Assembly: GCF_024323335.1 (NCBI RefSeq)
Contig: NC_066579.1
Location: forward strand, 249,171,575-249,235,574
Length of the DNA stretch: 64,000 bases
Origin: Lathyrus oleraceus
Lineage: Eukaryota > Streptophyta > Magnoliopsida > Fabales > Fabaceae
Reading direction: 5' to 3'
The notes under the pieces: generated by a model
What the model saw: the letters and a program-made list of their open reading frames with translations, nothing else
What the model was told of the DNA's origin: nothing
The model's database searches: none
Made by a program: the position numbers and the translations under genes
In this document: in pieces, positions 56,968 through 64,000 of the stretch
Numbering within the stretch: the first letter of the stretch is position 1
Layout: each line of letters begins with the position of its first letter

Positions 56968-57445
56968 ATTGTGCCTCTGAGAATGTAAAATGAGACTCTG
57001 ACATAAACAAATGTACCTCTGCCTCTAACTCTGATACTTCTACCAAGTTAAGAAGATATCTGAGTTAGAAATCTCCAGGAACCAATCCTTTGGTATTCCT
57101 GAAGATCAGATACATCAAACCACGTGGAGCACTTAGCGTCTAACCCTAGAACTTCTAGACAGCTGTCCAGAAGAAAATCAAAGGGCAAACGCTTAAAGAT
57201 CTCCTCGAGCAGTGTGCATACTGTTGGGATTAGACATTCATTAATGAGCCTTAATCATTTCTCCCCCAAGCGTGCTAACTTGATTTTTGTGCTAACGTTG
57301 AATTGTGTGTCGTTTTGCATGTGTTTTTGTTTAGGGTATTTTAAACACTCCTCTCACATTTCACACACTTATCACTCTCACTCACTCTCAAACTTCTCTG
57401 AAGCAATTCTGCAAGCAGTTCATCTTCAACTCATCTTCATCAACT
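56968..57445 (+). other. SIRE pol-env spacer
   Basis: 478 bases with no conserved domain. An open frame extends through it from 57124 but reads low-complexity, hydrophobic residues with no known match. The sequence includes TTCACACACTTATCACTCTC and other CT-rich runs before the envelope-like ATG, possibly a leader or splice-acceptor region for a subgenomic RNA. Confidence 0.5.
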
Positions 57446-59733
57446 ATGGATGCTCAACAACAACAAGTTTTCAACTTTTCACAACAAATGGAATCCAGCA
57501 CTACTGCCCAAAGTTCAAGCATTCCCACTCCAACAGTTACAGGCGTATCCATTACTCCAGTGTAAAGGAACCCCATGTTCTTGATCGTGAGCCTCATATC
57601 AACCTGGCAACTCCCTTTGAGGGACTGGAAGTTTTATGTAAATCACTGGTAGACTTCAACAACATGAAGAGAAATGGAGTTGATCTTACTGAAGAACTCC
57701 GCCAACAAGGTTGGGAAAACTACTTCCAAAGGCTCTATGGCCCTGTTTACCCAAATCTCATCAAGGAATTCTGGAGATTTGCTGATGCTGATGATCATTT
57801 CATCGTCTCCTACGTATTGGGGGTCAAGATAGTGATCACTGAAAAATCAATTGCTTCATTACTGAATATGGAGAAAACTAGAGGAAGAAGGATCTATGAC
57901 ATCAACCCTAGATCAAGGTACATTGCCCAGGTAATCAATCCCACCATCTTCAAACTCAACACTGAAGGCAATCCATCAAAGAACAAAGAACTTCATCAAA
58001 ACCTCAGAGTATGGCTCAAGATCATTCTGGGAACCATTCATCACCGCCCAACATCGAACTCCTCTGACTACATCAATACAGATCAGAAGTGTATTCTGTA
58101 TTGCATTCACAAGGGTTTGAAGCTCTGCCTCCCAGCACTACTCTTCAGATATCTCAGAGACTCTGTACGGGAGACCAGAAACAACATGAAAACCAGAACC
58201 TACATCCCTCTGGGAAGGCTTCTGTCTGATGTTTTCATCGAAAATGGGCTTATAGATCATCTGGAGAAGAACAAGCTTATGGAAGATCTGGCGATAGATA
58301 CTGGAAGGCCTCTGAACTCCAGAAACCTGAAGAGTATGGGGATTCTGAAGAAGATTCAATTCAAACCCACGTTGGACACCTCCTGGGACGCCTTGAAAGA
58401 TCAGAGGAAGCTGCCACATGGTCTTGCAAGGTTCTACAAGAATGAACCCAGAGAAGCAATCCTTCACTATATGCAGCGTCTGAAGGATGAAGGAGTTGAC
58501 ATCTCTGACTTCGGATTGGACGATTGTCTAGATTCAGAAGAAGACTTCGTGAAGTTCAAAAGAGGTTCCTCTGAGAAGAAGTCCTCAAAGGTAAAGAAAG
58601 CAAGGCTGGGAGAAACTTCTGAAACAAGATCTCCAGCGCCTCTGCAAGTAACTACTGGTAAGTCTGCTCCCTTTATTCCCTCCGAATCGTCTGTGGCTTC
58701 CTCTAATCCCCTCCCAGCACCTATATACACCACCTCTGAAACCCCACCTTCTACAACCAGAACCTCACAACCTCTACCTAAATTTAATCCTGCCCATACA
58801 TCACTACCTCTATCCGAAGTTGAAGAACTCAATCAAACCACCTCTTCATCTTCAAACCCAGAATCACCCCCTACCTTATCCTCTCCTCTGACCCAGAACC
58901 CTCTGACCCCGCTTCTCCCACTTTAGCTCACCTTTACTCTCTAAACCAAAACTCACAACAACCACAACAACCTCCACCTGAACCTGAAGTCACTTCACCA
59001 CCCCCAGAACAAACAACCAACGACCCTTCTGAAGCTCAACCCTCTGACATCACCCCTCAAAACACTTCCGCTGAACCTGAACCTCTAACATTAAACTTAA
59101 ACCCTCCAAACTCCACCTCAAACATCTGAACCTGAACCTGAACATTCCATGCCTACCCTTGAGGAAGCCATAATGTTGTTCGCAGGGGCTTCAGTACAGA
59201 AGGTCAAGTCTCTGACTATTAACTCTGGCATCAGTGATGATCCTGACTTTGTAAGGACACACTGGAACAGAGTCATTGGCTGGATGATTTCTGAAGCCTT
59301 CAAACTGAAGCACATCTCTGAGCAAGTCAGAAACAACTTCATCAGAGATGCTGAGGCAAGACTACAGGAGAAACTTGCCAGAGAAGCTGAGGAAGAAGCA
59401 AGAAGACAAGAAGAAGAAAGAGCTCGACAAGCAGAAATCCAAAGGGCAAAGGAAGCTGAAGCCAAAGCTCTGGCCGATGCTGCTGCTGCCGCTGAAGCTG
59501 AAGCACAAGCTGCTGCTGAAGCTGAAGCGAAGGCCGCTGCTGAAGCACAGAGTGCTCTGACTCAGGGGGAGTCCTCCACTGTTGTCCCTATGGTTCTCCA
59601 GACACTTGAAGAACTTAAGAAAGACCAGAAGGAACTCCGTGCCAGAATGGATAAACAGGATACCGTAAACGACAACATTCAGAACATGCTGGCTCAACTG
59701 CTTCAGAGGATGCCTTCGCCCCCAAACCCTTAG
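57446..59733 (+). pseudogene. SIRE envelope-like ORF, copy 1 (three frame changes)
   Basis: The start is chosen at ATG 57446 because MDAQQQQVFNFSQQMESS is Ser/Thr/Gln-rich, as is usual for these ORFs. An indel near 57560 then moves reading to the long frame. That frame begins PHVLDREPHINLATPFEGLE and includes VYPNLIKEFWRFADADDHF, LRVWLKIILGTIHHRPTSNS and YIPLGRLLSDVFIENGLI, the family's conserved core. A Pro/Ser/Thr-rich region follows (58640-59120), crossed by two opposite frame changes (about 58900 and 59125). The last part has an Ala/Glu-rich coiled coil (about 59340-59540) and ends RMPSPPNP. SIRE-type elements carry such an ORF after pol; its function is unproven and no clear transmembrane segment is seen in the core. 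Confidence 0.8.
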
Positions 59734-60135
59734 GCACTTAGGTTTTTGTTTGTTTGTTGCCTTGTTTTCATTGTTCTGATGGTTGCTTGTTTGCTTCTTG
59801 CCATTATCTCTTTTGCTCTTTTATCTGAATATAACATTTTTTTGATTAATTTGTTTAAGTCTTTTTGATTCTGACAAAAAGGGGGAGAAATCGAATATAG
59901 CTCTGATGAAATATATTGCCTAATACCTTAAGCACTCTGCAACATACTATTTCTTAAATTCATCTAACACTGGACTTAAGAAATTGCAGAAGGTATCAAG
60001 AAACTTCATTGCTTGGAAGCTCTGGTAAGAACTTCTGAACTCCCTATCTCATCTCAGGGGGAGCATCTGATCTGATATTTGTTTTGTTTCATCTGCAATT
60101 TAAGTTTGTTTTGTCATCATCAAAAAGGGGGAGAT
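59734..60135 (+). other. SIRE 3' untranslated region with polypurine tracts
   Basis: Contains GACAAAAAGGGGGAGAAATC (59874-59893), CTCAGGGGGAGCATC (about 60053-60067) and the terminal CATCAAAAAGGGGGAGAT (60118-60135) right before the LTR. The last is the functional-position PPT; the first is a near-identical upstream copy and could act as a second plus-strand priming site. Confidence 0.85.
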
Positions 60136-61213
60136 TGTAAGAACAAAAATTGTTCTACAACAGATTCCATGATTTTGATGATAACAAAGGATGAAACCAT
60201 AAATGGCACCCTAACGAAAAGTTTTTAAGTGTGCAGGGTTCTAAGGAAAGAAGGAAGAGATCTAATGACGTTATCAGATACAGAATCATATCAGATACAA
60301 ATCAGCAGAACATCAGAAGCATCTGAAGTAGAAACACGCTCAAGAAGTTCTAACTCTGAGCAAAACAGCAAAATATCAGATGCATCTGAAGAAGAAGTAC
60401 ACTCTAGAAGTTCTGACTCTGAACAACAGTATATCATTCCAGAAGCTCTCAGCGTCATCTGAAGACATCATCAGAAGCTCCGAATCAACACAGCAAGATT
60501 CCAAGATTCCCAGAGTCACGCAGACTTTGGTAATGGATCTCCTAATACAGAAAGAGTAACGTTAACTTCAAATTCAATGTGGTAATGGATTTCCTAATAC
60601 AGAAAGAGTAACGTTAACTTCAAATTCAAATGGAAAGGAACTATATTTGGAAAGAAGTTTTTTCGAGAAAAAAAAAGTTGTTTTGGCAAGAAACAACAAA
60701 TGTTATGGCATTAATTCCTATTCAACACAAATTATCTGCCATCAATTTCAACGGTCCTTTCACTCCTATATAAAGGACAGCAATCAACATTAAGAGATTC
60801 ACGAACAAGAAGAAGCATATACTGAAACATCATCTCTCTCTCAATATTTCACAAAGCCTTTGCTTAGAACGTGGAACACTTTTATTCTTACTGTTGTAAT
60901 ATTTGCTTATCTAAGAAGCACTCTAAATTACATAGTCTTTTATCTATTGTTTTATTTCCTCAAGTGACTCTGCGCAGTCTGTATACTTGAGAGGACTAAG
61001 AGATCTTTCTCTTAGACGTTGGTTGTAAACAATCTTTCAAGATTAGTGCATTAAGTCCTTGTTGAAGGTGAAATCACCTTGGCCGGGTGGACTGGAGTAG
61101 CTTTGTGTTATAAGCGAACCAGTATAAATTCCTTGTGTGGTCTTTATTTTGAAAAAGCGCTTATTTTCCAAAAAACAATTCAAACCCCCCCTTTCTTGTT
61201 TTTCTCACCTTCA
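60136..61213 (+). mobile_element. SIRE middle LTR, complete (1078 bp)
   Basis: TGTAAGAACAAAAATTG to CACCTTCA. It has the same 52-bp tandem pair (60529-60632) and TCTGAAG words as the first LTR, but keeps the 274-bp promoter segment 60691-60964. It acts as 3' LTR of internal 1 and 5' LTR of internal 2. Confidence 0.93.
60767..60774 (+). promoter_or_regulatory. TATA box of the complete SIRE LTR
   Basis: TATATAAA in the context CACTCCTATATAAAGGACAG, followed by AATCAACATTAAGAGA and a CT-rich leader. It is absent from the LTR at 51310. Confidence 0.75.
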
Positions 61214-61215
61214 AT

Positions 61216-61227
61216 TGGTATCAGAGC
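61216..61227 (+). other. SIRE primer-binding site, copy 2
   Basis: TGGTATCAGAGC two bases after the middle LTR, identical to 52116-52127. Confidence 0.92.
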
Positions 61228-61295
61228 TTCGGCTCTGTTATTGATTTTCTAATCAAACAATTAACAGTGTAGAGAGATCCAGAACGAGAAAAACT

Positions 61296-63098
61296 ATGGC
61301 CCACACAAATGAAAGAGATAGTTACAATGCTAAGCCTCCTGTTTTTGATGGAGAGAAATTCGACTACTGGAAAGATAGAATTGAAAGTTTCTTTCTGGGT
61401 TATGATGCTGACCTCTGGGACATTGTCACAGATGGATACACACCTCCAGTCTCAGAAAATGGAGTTGAAGTTCCCAGAAGTAAGATGTCAGAAGATCAGA
61501 AGCGTGTCTTCAAAAATCACCACAAGGCCAGAACCATACTTCTCAATGCTATATCTTACAACGAGTATGAAAAGATCACCAACAGAGAAACAGCCAAAGA
61601 TATACTTGACTCTCTGAAGATGACTCATGAAGGAAACTCCCAAATCAAAGAGACAAAGGCTCTAGCGCTTATCCAGAAATATGAAGCTTTCAAAATGGAA
61701 GATGACGAAGCCATAGAAGTAATGTTCTCTAGATTCCAAACTCTTGTTGCAGGTCTCAAAGTTCTAGACAAAGGGTACACAACTGCAGACCACGTCAAAA
61801 AGATAGTCAGAAGCTTGCCAAAGAAGTGGAGACCCATGGTCACTGCTCTGAAGCTGTCTAAGAATCTGAACAATATCAGTCTTGAAGAGCTTGTCAGTTC
61901 TCTCAGAAGCCATGAGATAGAACTAGAGGAAGATGAGCCTCAGAAAAGGAACAAGTCTGTAGCATTAAAGTCCAGATCTGAAAGACGCAAATCTGACAGA
62001 ACCAAAGCTTTCCAGGCAGAAACTGAAGATGCTGATGACTCTGAACCAGAAGATTCTGATGATGAAGAAGAATTGTCCCTCCTGACCAGAAGAGTTAAAC
62101 AACTCTGGAAAAAGAGGAACAACAACTTCAGAAGACCAAGACCCAGAGGGGACCGATCAGAATCAACCTCAAAAGGTAAAACTAACAAAGATATTACTTG
62201 TTATGAATGTAAAGAAACAGGTCACTACAGGAATGAATGCCCCAAGCTAAAGAAAGACAATTCTAGAAAAGAAAGCTTCAAGAAAAATACCTTCAGGACA
62301 AAGAAAGGATTAATGACTACCTGGGATGATAGTGAATATGGCTCATCAGAATCTGACTATGATGAACAGGCCAATGTGGCATTTATGGCTACCACATCCA
62401 GGAGCAGCTCAGATGAAGAATCTGAAGAGGTATTTTCTGAACTCTCTCGATCTGATCTAGAATCATGCTTGTCAGAAACTCTTAGCTCATATCAGAAATT
62501 AAAACAAAAGTTTAAAAATATAAAAGGCTGTCTTGAAGCTAAATTTGAAGAATGTGGCAAACTTGAGATGACAATTCTAGCACGAGAAGATAAAATCAGA
62601 TCTTTAACATTAGAAAAAGATGGAGCAAAAAGAAAATGTTTAGAATTGGAAGAAGCGTTGTCTCAAGCACCACAGACTTCAAATACAATAATTTATAAAT
62701 ACGAAGAAGCCTTTCAAGAATTTCTGAAAAATGGGATAGGTAGGAGTGTCATGGCATCCATGATTTATGGAGTCAGTCTGAACAATAAAAAGGGAATTGG
62801 GTATGATCCTAAGGAAGATAATACTTCTACTGGTGACCAACTTAAATCTCCATTTTCATATCACTATACACACACACAAGAACAAAAATTTGAAAATGCT
62901 AGAAAACCCAAAGTTATGAGAAACTCTGGGAAAACTAACCAGAAAGGACCCAAGAGAATCTGGGTACCGAAAGATAAGATTGTTTATGTTGCAGATATCC
63001 TATGCAGCAAAGTTCAAACACCAGTCATGGTACCTGGACTCTGGATGCTCGCGACACATGACGGGAAGAAAGTTTATGTTCCAAAACCTGGAACTTAA
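61296..63098 (+). CDS. gag: SIRE Gag polyprotein, copy 2
   Basis: 600 codons, open, same domains as copy 1. It keeps the canonical FDYWKDRIESFF motif (Trp at residue 24) and the CCHC knuckle. Differences from copy 1 seen by eye: six amino-acid changes and one silent change over the ORF. The frame again ends in the stretch overlapping protease, so the gag/pol frame offset is shared. Behind a complete LTR with TATA box and an exact PBS, this is the most credible active unit in the window, though its 3' half is not visible. Confidence 0.92.
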   Translation: MAHTNERDSYNAKPPVFDGEKFDYWKDRIESFFLGYDADLWDIVTDGYTPPVSENGVEVPRSKMSEDQKRVFKNHHKARTILLNAISYNEYEKITNRETAKDILDSLKMTHEGNSQIKETKALALIQKYEAFKMEDDEAIEVMFSRFQTLVAGLKVLDKGYTTADHVKKIVRSLPKKWRPMVTALKLSKNLNNISLEELVSSLRSHEIELEEDEPQKRNKSVALKSRSERRKSDRTKAFQAETEDADDSEPEDSDDEEELSLLTRRVKQLWKKRNNNFRRPRPRGDRSESTSKGKTNKDITCYECKETGHYRNECPKLKKDNSRKESFKKNTFRTKKGLMTTWDDSEYGSSESDYDEQANVAFMATTSRSSSDEESEEVFSELSRSDLESCLSETLSSYQKLKQKFKNIKGCLEAKFEECGKLEMTILAREDKIRSLTLEKDGAKRKCLELEEALSQAPQTSNTIIYKYEEAFQEFLKNGIGRSVMASMIYGVSLNNKKGIGYDPKEDNTSTGDQLKSPFSYHYTHTQEQKFENARKPKVMRNSGKTNQKGPKRIWVPKDKIVYVADILCSKVQTPVMVPGLWMLATHDGKKVYVPKPGT

Positions 63099-64000
63099 AG
63101 ACGCTGGATTTGTAGGCTTCGGAGGAGATCAGAAAGGAAGGATCAGAGGCTCCGGAACTATTGGTAATGGTACTCTTCCCTCTATATCTGATGTTCTTTA
63201 CGTAGAAGGATTAATGCATAATTTGTTATCCATAAGTCAATTAAGTGATAACGGTTATGACATGATCTTTAATCAAAAAACATGTAAAGCCATAAATCAA
63301 AACAATGGTTCAGTCCTATTCACAGGTAAGAGGAAAAACAACATTTATAAAATTAATCTTTCTGATTTAAAAGAACAAAATGTTAAATGTCTGATGTCAG
63401 TTCACGAAGAGCAATGGGTATGGCATAGACGCTTGGGCCACATTAGCATGAGGAAACTTTCTCAGCTAAATAAGCTCGAGTTAGTCAGAGGCCTACCTAA
63501 ACTGAAGTTTTCTTCAGATGCTCTGTGTGAAGCATGTCAGAAAGGAAAATTTTCAAAAACATTTTTTAAAAAGAAAAATGTTGTTTCTACCTCCAAGCCT
63601 CTGGAACTTCTCCACATCGACTTATTTGGTCCTGTGAAAACAGCATCAGTCAATGGAAAGAAGTATGGACTAGTCATTGTTGATGATTACAGCCGCTGGA
63701 CATGGGTAAAATTCCTAAAGCACAAGAGTGAGTCTCACTCTGTATTCACTAGTTTCTGCTCCAAAGTGCAAAAAGAATTTGACTCTAAGATTATCAGAGT
63801 CAGAAGTGATCATGGTGGGGAATTTGAAAATAAATCCTTTGAGGAATTATTTGACTCTAATGGAATATCCCATGATTTCTCCTGCCCTAGAACTCCACAA
63901 CAAAATGGAGTTGTAGAGAGGAAGAATAGGACACTCCAAGAGATGGCCAGAACTATGATCAACGAAACTATTGTGGCAAAGCACTTTTGGGCCGAAGCTG
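62980..64000 (+). CDS. pol: SIRE Pol, copy 2 (5' part, open to the window edge)
   Basis: Partial. It aligns with 53880-54900 and is open throughout: protease DSG motif (WYLDSGCSRHMTG), pre-integrase zinc site, integrase first and second Asp and the Glu (VVERKNRT, about 63911). I see one difference from copy 1 near the end (63971). The window stops before the position of copy 1's frameshifts (54963, 55105), so it cannot be said whether this copy shares them. Confidence 0.85.
   Translation, partial: MFMLQISYAAKFKHQSWYLDSGCSRHMTGRKFMFQNLELKDAGFVGFGGDQKGRIRGSGTIGNGTLPSISDVLYVEGLMHNLLSISQLSDNGYDMIFNQKTCKAINQNNGSVLFTGKRKNNIYKINLSDLKEQNVKCLMSVHEEQWVWHRRLGHISMRKLSQLNKLELVRGLPKLKFSSDALCEACQKGKFSKTFFKKKNVVSTSKPLELLHIDLFGPVKTASVNGKKYGLVIVDDYSRWTWVKFLKHKSESHSVFTSFCSKVQKEFDSKIIRVRSDHGGEFENKSFEELFDSNGISHDFSCPRTPQQNGVVERKNRTLQEMARTMINETIVAKHFWAEA

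Larger units (their letters stand above)
51310..64000 (+). mobile_element. SIRE/Maximus-type Copia array: LTR-internal-LTR-internal (right end beyond window)
   Basis: LTRs at 51310-52113 and 60136-61213, internal regions 52114-60135 and 61214-64000+. The two internals are nearly identical where both are visible (offset 9100 bases, seven substitutions by eye across the 1803-nt gag). SIRE/Maximus assignment rests on gag-pro-int-RT-RH order, large gag, and an envelope-like ORF after pol with a coiled coil. The middle LTR follows a proper polypurine tract and precedes a proper PBS, so it is used by both units. Confidence 0.9.

Noticed and set aside
57124..57445. Start of the envelope-like ORF at 57124
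   Set aside because: The extra 107 codons upstream of 57446 are unlike the family and in a frame that only becomes right after the indel near 57560. The ATG at 57446 opens a composition typical of these proteins.

Overview
The window is plant nuclear DNA made almost entirely of transposable elements. I found no host protein-coding gene, rRNA, tRNA or CRISPR array. The repeats point to a large-genome legume, probably tribe Fabeae (Pisum, Vicia or Lathyrus): Ogre-type Ty3/Gypsy elements with an extra ORF1, a second RNase H and a splice-restored gag-pro-pol frame; SIRE/Maximus-type Ty1/Copia elements with an envelope-like third ORF; and CACTA transposons. The species is an inference from family content.

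Layout. 1-4124: decayed minus-strand Copia-type element (LTR, primer-binding site, gag debris) followed by a decayed envelope-like or plant-transposon-domain ORF running off the left edge. 4916-about 10230: left end of a CACTA element with a minus-strand Transposase_24-type gene that was tandemly duplicated (about 2.49 kb period); one exon-sized block was amplified further, and the blocks are separated by long AT microsatellites. 10231-10638: a perfect 195-bp tandem duplication, also AT-bordered. 10639-20277: an old, pol-less Ogre-like element (Ogre-A) with gag debris and minisatellites in its 3' noncoding part.

20278 onward: a second Ogre (Ogre-B) sits in the 3' LTR of Ogre-A. Its 5' LTR is split by a minus-strand Copia-type element of 7.6 kb with no recognisable genes (22761-30335, TSD CATAC). 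Its reverse transcriptase is split by a 3.3-kb CACTA element (37572-40887, TSD ACT) whose transposase core is deleted. The Ogre-B body is LTR - internal - LTR - internal. Within the second internal region, in the protease, a SIRE/Maximus Copia element starts at 51310; it too reads LTR - internal - LTR - internal and leaves the window at 64000.

How the genes relate. Each autonomous family carries its own cycle: gag (particle), protease, integrase, RT and RNase H, with LTR promoters, primer-binding sites and polypurine tracts. Ogre-B adds ORF1 (DUF7745-like) and a predicted 251-nt intron between protease and RT that would join the two frames. SIRE adds an envelope-like protein with a C-terminal coiled coil. 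Nearly all copies are broken by nonsense changes (mostly C-to-T or G-to-A), small indels or insertions. The most intact reading frames are the two SIRE gag ORFs (52196-53998, 61296-63098) and the two Ogre ORF1s. I see no clearly new biological system; the best leads are the AT-tract-linked exon amplification, the two shared-LTR arrays, the Ogre intron and the geneless 7.6-kb element.
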